In this document: in pieces, positions 35,038 to 44,605 of the stretch
Numbering within the stretch: the first letter of the stretch is position 1
Layout of the letters: every line of letters starts with the position of its first letter
NCBI GenBank assembly: GCA_016722705.1
Contig: JADKGN010000004.1
Coordinates: 1,240,001 to 1,304,000, forward strand
Origin: Candidatus Dechloromonas phosphoritropha
GTDB taxonomy: Bacteria; Pseudomonadota; Gammaproteobacteria; Burkholderiales; Rhodocyclaceae
Length of the DNA: 64,000 bases
Direction: 5' to 3'
Program-made: the position numbers and the translations under genes
Notes under the pieces: generated by a model
Database searches by the model: none
The model's input: only the letters and a program-made list of their open reading frames with translations
What the model was told of the DNA's origin: nothing

Positions 35038-35638
35038 TTTGGGCTCCGATAGATAGATTGACTGGAATAGAAATAATCAGACGTGTGCTGCCTTGGGCGA
35101 ACTCAGCATGGAAGACGACTTCCCGATTGCAGCGAGTTCGTCTGTGGACCAGCTAACTGGCGAGGGTTTATGGGCATCAATGATGGCGACAACGAGGGAC
35201 ATATGGTCGCTACCACAAGGCCTCGACCGGAGAGTGGACGGCCATGCAGCCAACAAGTTCCAGATGCAAATTTAATAGCTATCAGGCAGCAATCGGTTGC
35301 GGCAATTCGAGTGCTCAAAAACGAGGTGGGCCGAACGGCGGGTAACTGATCGGAAACCTGCCGCCCGATTCTCCGCGATGAGGTTCCGGACTTCGCTGAA
35401 CGGACGGTAAGCTTTTGGCCCAACAGTTCCGCAATGCGGCGGTTACCGGCCCGACGTCGGGCAATTTCGCCGAGCGGAGGTTATCCAATTTCCGCTACTT
35501 CCGGATCCGACCCAGAGGACTAAACCGCTCGCGCGGTAGAGGCTGCGCATAAGCTGCTGAGTATCTTTGAGATTGGCGTGCTGTTTCCTATGTTGAGAAC
35601 AGAGGCAATCCGCCTCGTTACTCGACAGGAGCAGCGCC
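35038..35638. other. non-coding accessory stretch
   Basis: No supported gene is present. Small inverted repeats occur, including the perfect GCCCGACGTCGGGC at 35449-35462 and GAGGC-AATCC-GCCTC near 35606-35620, just upstream of the tyrosine-recombinase fragment. Hairpins of this kind are seen at ends of IS91-like elements, whose accessory recombinase this fragment resembles, but no element boundary can be fixed. Confidence 0.4.
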
Positions 35639-35889
35639 ATGACCATCACGACCCAAAGCATCAGCCCGTTGCGTCAACGCATGATCGACGACATGCGGAT
35701 GCGCAAGCTATGCGACAAGACCCAGACTCACTATATTCGCGCCGTTCGGCAATTCGCCGGTTTCCTGGGTCGCTCGCCGGACACCGCGACCATCGAAGAC
35801 CTGCGACGCTACCAGTTGCGCCTGGTCGATCACGGCATATCGCCCGTTTCGCTCAATGCCGCAATCACCGGGCTGAAATTCTTCTTTGA
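35639..35889 (+). pseudogene. tyrosine recombinase, N-terminal fragment (IS91-associated type)
   Basis: From ATG 35639 the frame encodes a core-binding SAM-like domain: LRQRMIDDMRMRKLCDKTQT, then HYIRAVRQFAGFLGRSPDTA and LNAAITGLKFFFE. This is the N-terminus of the integrase-like protein that accompanies many IS91-family transposases. The frame then runs into the truncated IS3 element on the opposite strand, and the catalytic domain with its RHRY residues is lost. Confidence 0.75.
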
Positions 35890-36417
35890 ACGGCCGCCGT
35901 GTGTACTCCTCATCGATCAGACGACCGAGCAGCAGATCGCTTTCATCGACCGGCTTGGGCTTTTTCTGCGCATAAACCGTGGCGCGGGATACGCCCGCCA
36001 GAACACACTGCTGGACCACGGTGGCCTCATCCCCTTTGCCAATCCACGATTGCCGCATCATGACAGGCTCATCCCGGACTTTTTTGAGCCAATCCAACTC
36101 CATCTTCAGTTTGCCAATTTCGCTGTACAGCAATTCCGGCTCCCGGTGAGCGGCCAGCGGCTTCGGGCCTCGTTTGCCTTCAAACAATGTCTTGGCTTGT
36201 TCCTGAATCTCCTTCTTCCACTGCCCGACCTGCACCGGATGAACACCGTACTCCTGACCAATCTCATTGATCGTCTTCATCCCTCGCACGGCCTCCAGCC
36301 CTACCTTCGCCTTGAATTCGGGCGAATGGACCTTCCTCTTCTTCACTTCTTGCATCACTTCTCATCCCTCATGACAGCGCACAGCTTAAACCACTGTCTT
36401 GAAAATGGGGACCACTA
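35890..36417 (-). mobile_element. IS3-family element, 3'-truncated (orfA plus start of orfB)
   Basis: The minus strand from 36358 or 36355 encodes an OrfA-like protein (KRKVHSPEFKAKVGLEAVRG, a helix-turn-helix around INEIGQEYGVHPVQVGQW, then KLKMELDWLKK). It is fused in frame to an OrfB start (RQSWIGKGDEATVVQQC and GVSRATVYAQKK) that ends at EEYTRRPF near 35890. The DDE catalytic domain is missing. In intact members OrfA and OrfB are in different frames, so the fusion suggests an indel. The outer end is near 36417 (CTATAGTGGTCCCCATTTTC on the minus strand). Confidence 0.75.
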
Positions 36418-36420
36418 TAG

Positions 36421-37695
36421 TTAATCGGCCTCGGTTCCGCCGGGCAGGTCAATCAGGGTACGGTCGTGACGCGCATGGCGCCACGCAACGAGCGCAAGAT
36501 GACGCAGCAGGAAATCCTGCCCATCCTGCGCAAGGAACTGGCCGAGATTCCCGGCGCACGCGTCTTTGCCGCCCCCTACCCGATGGTCCAGGGTCAGCGT
36601 AGCGAGCCGCTGCAGTTCGTCCTCACCGGCGAAAAACTGGCCGAGATCGGCCGCCTTGGGCGCGAACTGCAGGGCAAGTTGGCCGCCGAACCCGGCCTCG
36701 GCGGCCGAATCGACACCGACCTGCAGCTCGATCTGCCGCAACTCGTCTTCCTCCCCGACCGCCTGCGCATCGCCGCGTCCGGGCTGACCACCGCCGATGT
36801 TGCGTTGGCGATCAACATGCTGACCGGCGGCGTCGATATTGCCAAATACAACGATGAGCCGGGCGACGGCCAGCGCTACGACATCCGCGTCAAGGGCCGC
36901 GAGGGTGAATTCCTGCAGCCAGCCGACCTCGCGAAAATCTATCTGCGCAACCGCGAAGGCACGCTGGTGCGCCTCGATTCGGTCGCCACCTTCAGGGAAA
37001 CGCTCGGGCCTGCGGTGATCGGGCGTTTCGACCTCCAGTACTCGGCGACCTTCTATGCCACACCGACCATGCCGCTCGGCGAGGCGGTGGAGAAGCTGCG
37101 AGCGCTCGGTGCCGACCTGCCGCCGGGGTACCAGATCAAGCTGATCGGCCAGGCCGAGGAGTTCGCCAAGACCACGCAGTACATGGCTTTCGCCTTCGTG
37201 CTGGCGATGGTCCTGCGCTACATGGTGCTGGCCAGCCAGTTCGACTCGTTCCTGCAACCGTTCATCGTCATGCTTGCCCAACCGCTGGCCATTGTTGGCG
37301 GCGTCGCCGCACTGTGGGCCAGCGGCCAGACAATCAACATCTATTCGATGATCGGCCTCGTCCTGCTCATCGGTTTGGTGGCCAAGAATTCGATCCTCCT
37401 CGTCGACCTGACCAACTACCGCCGCGCTAACGGCATGGGCATTGACGATGCCCTGAGGAACGCCTGCCCGACCCGCATGCGGCCGGTGCTGATGACCTCG
37501 GCCACCGTCGTCCTTGCCCTGCTCCCCGCCGCGCTCGGCTTCGGCGCCGGCGCCGAAACCAACCAGCCGCTGTCGATCGCCGTCATCGGCGGCATGATCT
37601 CGTCGACCCTGCTGACACTGGTCGTCGTCCCCGCGGTCTATTCGCTGGTCGAGAGCTTTATCGATCGTCGGCAAAGCGCGCGATCAGGCATCTGA
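36421..37695 (+). pseudogene. RND efflux pump, C-terminal part (HAE1 family)
   Basis: The frame is open from the IS3 edge (LIGLGSAGQVNQGTVVTRM) through 409 codons from the first GTG to a TGA. It includes the second periplasmic loop (PGYQIKLIGQAEEFAKT) and transmembrane segments 8-12 (MVLASQFDSFLQPFIVM, IGLVAKNSILLVDLTNY). This is about 40 percent of a normal pump of about 1040 residues. The N-terminal 60 percent was removed at the IS3 junction. The fragment itself is otherwise undamaged. Confidence 0.9.
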
Positions 37696-37811
37696 ACCAG
37701 CCGGCAGGGCCAGCCAGTGTGGGACCTATGGCGATTGCGAGCGAGAACATTGGCGGTGGCTGCAACACACTTGCCGGGAATCGCCATGCCAGACTGCGTA
37801 TGGGGCGGGTT

Positions 37812-37958
37812 CTTTGTCTCGAAGGCGGCCTTGTTCCAGTCGGCCAACGCCATCCCCGGCTTGATGATGCCGGCGGCGACAAGCGCGCCCAAGAAAGCCG
37901 CGCCCGAGCCGGATTTCGATGCATTGCGACGTTGGTTGTTGAAATCCGCTCCTCTCAA
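37812..37958 (-). pseudogene. soxY: soxY fragment (sulfur-carrier subunit, 5' end)
   Basis: The minus strand reads FNNQRRNASKSGSGAAFLGA, then LVAAGIIKPGMALADWNKAAFETK. This closely resembles the twin-arginine-type leader and mature start of SoxY. An AGAGGAG ribosome site is preserved just upstream, but the expected ATG is changed. After ETK the similarity stops, and the sulfur-binding GGCG C-terminus is absent. It lies 300 bp from the flavocytochrome c genes, in opposite orientation. Confidence 0.65.
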
Positions 37959-38257
37959 AAGTTAATTACGTCGCGCCAAACACAATCCACTCTACAAGTG
38001 TTGTCGCGTCATCGTCCTTAGATTGTCCGTTTGGCGCGCCTGAACTTCGTTGCAAGCCGGACCGACGAGGCCATGGCGGGCCGTGTAGCCGCCTCTTTTC
38101 GCCAGGCCAAGATACGCATACCCATGTCGAAAATGGTTTATTTTTGTGCGATGCGGCATGCATTTTGCGCGAAGGCCCTATAACCTTTCCGTTGACATTC
38201 AGACGGTCGAGAAATCGGCCGAATTGTATTTAAATACCCCTCACAGGAGATGTCCCG
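37959..38257. other. intergenic stretch upstream of fccA
   Basis: No gene is supported. A TTGACA at 38192-38197 could be a -35 box, but no good -10 hexamer lies 16-18 bp downstream. The ribosome site ACAGGAGA (38241-38248) serves fccA. Confidence 0.4.
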
Positions 38258-38566
38258 ATGAAACTTCTACCTGCCGTCGCCACTGCAATGGGCATGCTTG
38301 CAGCAGTGAGCGCGGTGCAAGCCGCCGACCCAAATCTGGCCCGCAACCTCGCCGCAACCTGTGCCAACTGCCACGGCACCAACGGCAGGGCTGTCCCGGG
38401 TGCCGGGATCGACGTGCTGGCCGGCATGGAGAAGGCCAAGACCCTGCAGAAACTGGCGGACTTCAAGAGTGGCGCCAAGCCCGCGTCGATCATGCATCAG
38501 ATATCGAAGGGTTATACCGACGAGCAGCTCGATCTGATCGCCACCTACTTCGCCGCTCAAAGATAG
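38258..38566 (+). CDS. fccA: cytochrome c subunit of flavocytochrome c sulfide dehydrogenase
   Basis: The 102-residue precursor has a Sec signal (MKLLPAVATAMGMLAAVSAV, cleavage near QAA) and one heme motif CANCH with a distal methionine candidate in ASIMHQISKGYTDEQ. A monoheme class I cytochrome directly before an FccB flavoprotein matches the small cytochrome subunit that passes electrons from sulfide oxidation to the periplasmic pool. CACAGGAG lies upstream. The fccB gene begins 6 bp after the stop. Confidence 0.88.
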   Translation: MKLLPAVATAMGMLAAVSAVQAADPNLARNLAATCANCHGTNGRAVPGAGIDVLAGMEKAKTLQKLADFKSGAKPASIMHQISKGYTDEQLDLIATYFAAQR

Positions 38567-38572
38567 GGGGCA

Positions 38573-39847
38573 ATGCTCATGATAAGACGTGATTTCCTGA
38601 AAGCCGGCACGGCTGCGGGCGCTCTGGCTTCCCTTTATGGCTGCGCCGGCGGCAGCAAGGCCAGTGGCCATGTGGTCGTGGTCGGTGGCGGCTTCGGTGG
38701 CGCCACGATGGCCAAGCACCTGCGCATGTGGAGCGAAGGCAGCGTCCAGGTGACGCTGATCGAGCGCAACCCGACCTTCATTTCGTGCCCAATCTCGAAC
38801 CTGGTCATCGGTGGCACCAAGACCATGGAGGACATCACGGTCAGCTACGACGGCTTGAAGAACAGATGGGGCGTCCGCCTCATCCAGGACGACGTGGTTG
38901 CGGTCGACGCGGCAAAACGCTCGATTTCGCTGGCCAAGGGCGGCTCCATGACTTACGACCGCCTGGTGCTCTCACCCGGTGTCGATTTCATGTTCGACCT
39001 GGTGCCTGGCCTCAACAATGCTGCCGCCCAGGGCAAGATCCTCCACGCCTGGAAGGCCGGCCCGCAGACCGTCGCCCTGCGCAAGCAACTCGAGGGCATG
39101 AAGGACGGTGGCATCTACGCCATTTCGATTCCCAAGGCGCCCTACCGCTGCCCGCCCGGACCCTACGAGCGCGCCTGCCTGGTGGCCAACTACTTTAAGC
39201 AGAGCAAGCCGAAATCCAGGGTCATCATTCTCGACGCCAACGAGGATATCGTCTCCAAGAAAGGCTTGTTCGCCAAGGCGTGGGCCGACCTTTACAAGGA
39301 TATCGTTGAGTACCGTCCCAACAACGAGCTCAAGGATGTCGATGTCGCCACCAATACCGCAATCCTCGAATTCGCCAAGGTCAAGGCGGATGTGCTGAAC
39401 GTGATTCCGCCACAGCGTGCCGGCGACATTGCCGCCAAGTCGGGCCTCAAGCTGATCAACAGACGCTGGGTCGACATCAACTGGCTGTCGATGGAATCGA
39501 CCGGCGCGCCTGGCGTGCATGTTCTGGGCGATGCCATCTTTCCGGCGCCGAGCATGCCGAAGTCGGGGCACATCGCCAACCAGCAAGCCAAGCTCGGCGC
39601 TGCGGCGATTCTCAACATGCTGGCCGGCGATGCTCCGAGCGCGACACCGCTGGTCATGAACACCAGCTACAGCTATGTCGATACCAGGAATGCCATCCAT
39701 GTTGCATCGGTTCACAGCTACGATGCTGCAACCAGGACGATGCAGCCGGTCAAGGGGGCGGGGGGCGTTTCGGCCGCCCGCAATGAAATCGAAGGCAAGG
39801 CGGCAATGGGCTGGGCGAAAAACATCTGGGCCGACATGCTGGCCTGA
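38573..39847 (+). CDS. fccB: flavoprotein subunit of flavocytochrome c sulfide dehydrogenase
   Basis: The 424-residue protein has a Tat signal (RRDFLKAGTAAGALASLYGC). It continues with the FAD dinucleotide fold VVVVGGGFGGATMAKHLR, redox-cysteine regions FISCPISN and APYRCPPGPYERA, and the FCSD C-terminal domain (SYSYVDTRNAIHVASVHSYD). It oxidises sulfide to sulfur/polysulfide in the periplasm with FccA as electron acceptor. AGGGGG supports ATG 38573; ATG 38579 is also possible. Sulfide detoxification or lithotrophic energy use are both compatible. Confidence 0.92.
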   Translation: MLMIRRDFLKAGTAAGALASLYGCAGGSKASGHVVVVGGGFGGATMAKHLRMWSEGSVQVTLIERNPTFISCPISNLVIGGTKTMEDITVSYDGLKNRWGVRLIQDDVVAVDAAKRSISLAKGGSMTYDRLVLSPGVDFMFDLVPGLNNAAAQGKILHAWKAGPQTVALRKQLEGMKDGGIYAISIPKAPYRCPPGPYERACLVANYFKQSKPKSRVIILDANEDIVSKKGLFAKAWADLYKDIVEYRPNNELKDVDVATNTAILEFAKVKADVLNVIPPQRAGDIAAKSGLKLINRRWVDINWLSMESTGAPGVHVLGDAIFPAPSMPKSGHIANQQAKLGAAAILNMLAGDAPSATPLVMNTSYSYVDTRNAIHVASVHSYDAATRTMQPVKGAGGVSAARNEIEGKAAMGWAKNIWADMLA

Positions 39848-39953
39848 GATCTCGTCGAGCAAGCGGAAAATGATCACTTTCTCAGCTGATTTTCGCTCCG
39901 CGGGCTGGAGCCATCGATAGGAGCGGTGCTCAAGCAGCCCTGGGGTGGGAGCG

Positions 39954-40844
39954 TTATTCGAGGACCAGCACCAGTGCCAGCGGCAGGAAAATCAGCGCAG
40001 CCAGGTTGCCGATCAGCACAATCGAGGCGACGCGTTCCGGTTCCTGCCGATAGCGTTCGGCGAAGAGGAAATTGAGTACGGCTGGCGGCAACGCGCCGAA
40101 AACCAGCAGCATCGCCGCGTCGCGCCCTTGGAGACCGAGCAGGTTGATCAAGCACCATGCGACTGCCATTCCCGCCAGCGGGCGCAGCAGCGCGCTACCG
40201 GTCGCCAGCTTCCATTCGCGAAACGAAACGTCGGTCATCCGCACGCCGAGCGAGAAGAGCAACAGCGGCACCGAAACGTCGCCGAGCAGCTTGATGGAGG
40301 TCAGTAGCGGCTGCCAGATGGAAATTTTCAGCATTGCCACGGTCAACCCGGCAATTGCGGCAAAAACCACCGGCACCCGCCACAGGGTCAGCAGGCGCGC
40401 CGTCGGGTCGAGCAGGCGGGCACCGAAAGTAAAGTGCAACGTGTTCTCGACCATGAACAGGATCACCGCTGCCGGTAACGCGTCCTCACCCCAGGCCAGC
40501 ACGGCGAGCGGCAGGCCGATGTTGCCTGAATTGTTGAACATCATCGGCGGCACCAATGTTTTTGGCTGGGCACCGATCAGTTTCGCCAGCGGCCAGGCCA
40601 GCAATCCGCAAGTTGCCAGTACCAGCAGGGCGCCGAGCGCCAGCGGCGCGTATGCCGCGAGATCGAACGACTTTCCGGCCATCGCCGCAAATACCAGCGC
40701 CGGGACAAACACATCCATGTTGAGACGGTTGGCGGACGCCATTTCCGGCTTGTGACGGCGCGCGTAGAAATAACCCGCGGCGACGATCCCGAAGATCGGG
40801 AAAAGGATGCCAAGCAGACGAAAGGCGAGGCCTTCGCCGCTCAC
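39954..40844 (-). CDS. AEC-family permease (auxin efflux carrier type)
   Basis: The 296-residue protein shows about ten membrane helices and the AEC motifs LNMDVFVPALVFAAMAG, MMFNNSGNIGLPLAVLAWGE and FGALPPAVLNFLFAERY. Members export or import small carboxylates such as malate or malonate. Its start overlaps the hslU stop by 4 bp, so it is co-transcribed with hslVU, though no functional link is evident. Confidence 0.85.
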   Translation of the reverse strand: MSGEGLAFRLLGILFPIFGIVAAGYFYARRHKPEMASANRLNMDVFVPALVFAAMAGKSFDLAAYAPLALGALLVLATCGLLAWPLAKLIGAQPKTLVPPMMFNNSGNIGLPLAVLAWGEDALPAAVILFMVENTLHFTFGARLLDPTARLLTLWRVPVVFAAIAGLTVAMLKISIWQPLLTSIKLLGDVSVPLLLFSLGVRMTDVSFREWKLATGSALLRPLAGMAVAWCLINLLGLQGRDAAMLLVFGALPPAVLNFLFAERYRQEPERVASIVLIGNLAALIFLPLALVLVLE

Positions 40845-42190
40845 AAGACGTAGCGCGAAAGATCCTCGTCGGCCGCCAGTTCAGCCAAGCGCTGATTTAC
40901 GTAGTCGGCGTCGATGGCAACCGTTTCCAGCCCAGCCTTGCCGGCATCGAAGGAAACCTCCTCGAGCAGCTTTTCCATGACCGTGTGCAGACGGCGGGCA
41001 CCGATGTTTTCGGTCTTCTCGTTGACCTGGAAGGCGATTTCGGCCAGCCGCCGGATGCCGCCAGCGGCGAATTCGAGCCGTACTCCCTCGGTTTCGAGCA
41101 GAGCCTCATACTGCCTTGTCAGACAGGCATCGGTCTGGGTCAGGATCGATTCGAAGTCGCTGACCGACAGCGAGTCGAGCTCGACACGGATCGGAAAGCG
41201 ACCCTGCAGTTCGGGAATCAGGTCGGACGGCTTCGCCAGATGAAAGGCGCCGGAGGCGATGAACAGGATGTGATCGGTCTTGATCATGCCGTACTTGGTC
41301 GACACCGTCGTTCCCTCGACCAGCGGCAGCAGATCGCGCTGGACGCCCTGGCGCGAGACGTCGGCACCCTGCATTTCCGAACGGCTGGCGATCTTGTCGA
41401 GTTCGTCGAGGAAGACGATGCCGTTCTGCTCGACAGCCTTGACCGCCTCAAGCTTGACATCCTCGTCGTTGACCAGCTTGGCCGCTTCCTCATCGGTCAG
41501 AAGCTTCAGAGCTTCGGTAATCTTCAGCTTGCGCGACTTTTTCTTGCCGCCACCAAGGTTCTGGAACATACCCTGGATCTGCTGCGTCAGTTCTTCCATG
41601 CCGGGCGGCGCAAAGATCTCGGCCTGCATTCCTGGAGAAGCGACTTCGATCTCGATTTCCTTGTCGTCAAGCGCGCCCTCGCGTAGCTTTTTGCGGAATT
41701 TCTGGCGGGTGGTACTGTCCGTTGCGGTCGACTCGCTGTTTTCGGCAAAAAATCCGGGGCCGCGCGCCGGTGGCAGCAGAACGTCGAGAACCCGGTCCTC
41801 GGCGGCATCCTCGGCGCGCGCGCGCATCTGCTTCATCGCCCGCTCGCGCTGTGACTTGATGGCCATTTCGACCAGATCGCGAATGATCGTCTCGACATCG
41901 CGGCCGACATAACCGACCTCGGTGAATTTGGTGGCCTCGATCTTGATGAACGGGGCATCCGCGAGCCGCGCCAGGCGCCTGGCAATTTCGGTCTTGCCGA
42001 CGCCGGTCGGGCCGATCATCAGGATGTTCTTGGGGGTGATTTCCTGACGCAGCGGCTCGGCCACCTGCGCCCGCCGCCAGCGGTTGCGCAGCGCGATGGC
42101 GACCGCCTTCTTGGCATTCTTCTGGCCAACGATGTGCTTGTCCAGTTCGTGGACGATTTCCTGCGGGGTCATCCCGGCGCCGCCACTCAT
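40841..42190 (-). CDS. hslU: ATP-dependent protease ATPase subunit HslU
   Basis: The 449-residue AAA+ unfoldase has Walker A GPTGVGKTE (about 60), the pore loop GYVGRDVE, Walker B NGIVFLDELDKI, and the I-domain between them (about 110-230). The conserved C-terminal DEDLSRYVL docks into HslV. The start at 42190 overlaps the hslV stop (ATGA). An upstream in-frame ATG at 42232 would lie inside hslV and is rejected. It unfolds substrates for HslV. Confidence 0.96.
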   Translation of the reverse strand: MSGGAGMTPQEIVHELDKHIVGQKNAKKAVAIALRNRWRRAQVAEPLRQEITPKNILMIGPTGVGKTEIARRLARLADAPFIKIEATKFTEVGYVGRDVETIIRDLVEMAIKSQRERAMKQMRARAEDAAEDRVLDVLLPPARGPGFFAENSESTATDSTTRQKFRKKLREGALDDKEIEIEVASPGMQAEIFAPPGMEELTQQIQGMFQNLGGGKKKSRKLKITEALKLLTDEEAAKLVNDEDVKLEAVKAVEQNGIVFLDELDKIASRSEMQGADVSRQGVQRDLLPLVEGTTVSTKYGMIKTDHILFIASGAFHLAKPSDLIPELQGRFPIRVELDSLSVSDFESILTQTDACLTRQYEALLETEGVRLEFAAGGIRRLAEIAFQVNEKTENIGARRLHTVMEKLLEEVSFDAGKAGLETVAIDADYVNQRLAELAADEDLSRYVL

Positions 42191-42723
42191 TCCAGCACCT
42201 CGATCGTGAAATTGCGGTTGGTATAGATGCAAATGTCGCCAGCGATTTCCAGCGACTTGGTAACGATTTCGCGTGGCCCCAATTCGGTATTTTCGAGCAG
42301 GGCGCGCGCCGCGCTCTGCGCATACGAACCTCCGGAACCAATGGCGACGATGCCCTGCTCGGGCTCGAGGACGTCGCCGTTGCCGGTGACGATCAGCGAA
42401 ACTTCCTTGTCGGCGACTGACAACATGGCTTCCAGGCGGCGCAGCGCGCGGTCGGAACGCCAGTCCTTGGCCAGTTCGACCGCCGAGCGCAACAGGTTAC
42501 CCTGGTACTTTTCCAGTTTGGCCTCGAAACGCTCGAACAGCGTGAAGGCATCGGCGGTGCCTCCAGCGAACCCCGCGAGGATGCGGCCCTGATACAGCCT
42601 GCGGACTTTTTTCGCGGTGGCCTTGATGACGACATTGCCCAGCGTGACCTGGCCGTCGCCGCCCATGGCGACCGAACTGCCGCGGCGCACCGACAGGATC
42701 GTCGTGCCGTGATATTGCTCCAT
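42187..42723 (-). CDS. hslV: ATP-dependent protease peptidase subunit HslV
   Basis: The 178-residue threonine peptidase starts MEQYHGTTILSVRRGSSVAM; the mature N-terminus is the Thr of TTILSV after removal of six residues. GDGQVTLGN, GFAGGTADAFTLFERFE and GSGGSYAQSAARAL are typical of the proteasome-like fold. It forms the HslVU protease with the next gene. The STAS protein gene ends 15 bp upstream. Confidence 0.96.
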   Translation of the reverse strand: MEQYHGTTILSVRRGSSVAMGGDGQVTLGNVVIKATAKKVRRLYQGRILAGFAGGTADAFTLFERFEAKLEKYQGNLLRSAVELAKDWRSDRALRRLEAMLSVADKEVSLIVTGNGDVLEPEQGIVAIGSGGSYAQSAARALLENTELGPREIVTKSLEIAGDICIYTNRNFTIEVLE

Positions 42724-42737
42724 ATTTCTCCCTGATC

Positions 42738-44015
42738 TTAGGACTTGGGGACGATGATGCGGGCGAACTTGTTGAGGCCGACGACGGCCATCAGTTCCGC
42801 CACCAGATGATTCGGGCTGCGAACGATAACTTCCGACCCGCTGGCCTTGAAGGGGGACAGGCGATTGACCAGTTGCCCAGCAGAAAAAAAGTCGAGCCGG
42901 CGTACACCCGAAAAATCGATAACAACATTGTCCGTCTGGTTGAGGACGTGAATCAGGTCGTCGAAGCGGCTGTTCCTGATCTCGCCGCTCAGGTAATGCG
43001 CATTGTCCGCGCGCTTGACCGGCTTTGCCTTGGGGAGGCTCGCTACCGGAACAGCTTCCCATGATGGTGGCGAACGTTCGAAGGTGACGGCGAAGTCGAT
43101 GGCGACCTGTTCGAAGTCTTCCTGTGTGCCGAAGCGCTGTAGCAGTTCCAGCACCAGCAGCCATGTCCGGGCATTCTGGGCCTCGCCCACAGTCAGGCGA
43201 CGGCGCAGGCTCGGCATGATGCCCTCGATCTGGTCGAGGACGATCACCGCCCCCTGACGGCGGGCGCTCATCAGCAGGTCGGCCAGGCGGCCGCCAATTT
43301 CGTCATCACAGCCGATCAGCCTGCTGCAATCCACCCTGAGCGGCCTTTTTGCCCTGAGCGCATCGGTCAGAGGTGTCAGCGCACTGATGTCGTCCGCGGT
43401 CAGCAGGCCCTGCAGCTCGCAAACCGCTACGGCGGGTCCGACCGCAGCCACTTTGGGCGCCACCTGAAGATCTGTCCAGGCCGGCGGCGACATTTCACAA
43501 GCGTCCACGAAATCCGCGGCCAGCTTGTCGAAAGCATCCCGATCACCCGTCAGTCGCAGGAAATCGAACAGCATCTGCCACAGCCGCAGGCCCTCGGTGC
43601 CGGGATAGGCGCCGAGCAGAGACTCAAGCAGTGGACGGACGACGGCGTCCTGACCGTTGGCATACAACACGGCAACCTGCTCGACATCGGCCTGGATCGA
43701 GTCGGCGCCATGGTCGACATTGATCCCCATGACGCTCGAATCGGTGAATTCGCGATCGAATTCCGAAAGCATATGATCCATCTCGGCCTGGGTCTTCGGC
43801 GCCCCTGGCTTCCCGGCCGACTGCTTCGCGCTGGAAACCGAATGCGCTCCGGGCGTGAATTCAAGGTCGGGCAGCGGCTCCGGGATCTTCGCGGCCTTTT
43901 CCGGCGCCTCCGGCAGCACGGACTGCTCACCGGTCGGAGCAAACGCTGGCTTCGGACGCATGATCTCGCCCTGCGGAACCTTCTGAGCTTTCTTCTTGAA
44001 GAACGAAAAAACCAT
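42738..44015 (-). CDS. STAS-domain protein with internal duplication
   Basis: The 425-residue soluble protein begins with a proline-rich low-complexity segment (about 1-90). It then has two similar units: a helical block (WQMLFDFLRLTGDRDAFDKL, later EMSPPAWTDL) with a STAS-like sheet (RPLRVDCSRLIGCDDEIGGR), then a second helical block (WLLVLELLQRFGTQEDFEQV, later ERSPPSWEAV) with a second STAS (NVVIDFSGVRRLDFFSAGQL). STAS domains act in anti-sigma antagonists and ligand sensing. It is placed directly before hslV, and its role is unknown. Confidence 0.75.
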   Translation of the reverse strand: MVFSFFKKKAQKVPQGEIMRPKPAFAPTGEQSVLPEAPEKAAKIPEPLPDLEFTPGAHSVSSAKQSAGKPGAPKTQAEMDHMLSEFDREFTDSSVMGINVDHGADSIQADVEQVAVLYANGQDAVVRPLLESLLGAYPGTEGLRLWQMLFDFLRLTGDRDAFDKLAADFVDACEMSPPAWTDLQVAPKVAAVGPAVAVCELQGLLTADDISALTPLTDALRAKRPLRVDCSRLIGCDDEIGGRLADLLMSARRQGAVIVLDQIEGIMPSLRRRLTVGEAQNARTWLLVLELLQRFGTQEDFEQVAIDFAVTFERSPPSWEAVPVASLPKAKPVKRADNAHYLSGEIRNSRFDDLIHVLNQTDNVVIDFSGVRRLDFFSAGQLVNRLSPFKASGSEVIVRSPNHLVAELMAVVGLNKFARIIVPKS

Positions 44016-44060
44016 ACTTACCTCAAATGCGGAAGTGCTCTTTTAGCATGCCCCACGATG

Positions 44061-44500
44061 TCATGCAATGATCAACCCCACGGCAATCAGCAGCAAGGCG
44101 AAGATCGGGCTGAAAGGCTGATCGAGCTTGAGCGCCAGCGTCAGCGCGACGACGGGGTCGAAGCCGAGGACGACGGTCCGGGCCCGCAATCCGTACCGGG
44201 TGATGACCCGACCGCAAAACGCCTCGACGAATTCATGATCGTGGCTGACCGCGACGAGTCCGGCACCGGTTCCGGCCAGACCGGGCAGCGCGTTCGGCCA
44301 GTGCCGGCAATTCGCACCTGCTGAGCGGGGCTGGCTGGCGACTGGGCGGGACATCCTGTGTCTGCGGCACCAGACGCAGCCGGGGGCGTCTTTTCAGCAC
44401 TCCGGAAGATACATGCGCCCGGCCGGCGCCGCAAGCGCGGTGCTCTTGCCGTCCCCGTTCGCTCCGGTCAACCCGAGAATCTGCCGGGATTCCAACTCCG
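44061..44500 (-). pseudogene. ABC-type ATPase remnant
   Basis: A Walker A region (ILGLTGANGDGKSTALAA) is encoded at about 44433-44490 and an H-loop (LVAVSHDHEFVEAF) at about 44220-44270, in different frames. They are only about 200 bp apart, whereas a complete ATPase needs about 450 bp between them. Signature and Walker B motifs are missing. The VSHDHEF form is usual in ABC-F or macrolide-type ATPases. The tail after the H-loop is hydrophobic and unlike an ABC protein. Confidence 0.5.
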
Positions 44501-44605
44501 ATCATCAGCCCCTGGTTCCGCAGCGCAAAGCACGCTGCGGACAACGCACCGATCCCGATGACTGGCTGCGGCCGAACGTCCGCCCCAACTTGCGGCGCCC
44601 GGTAT

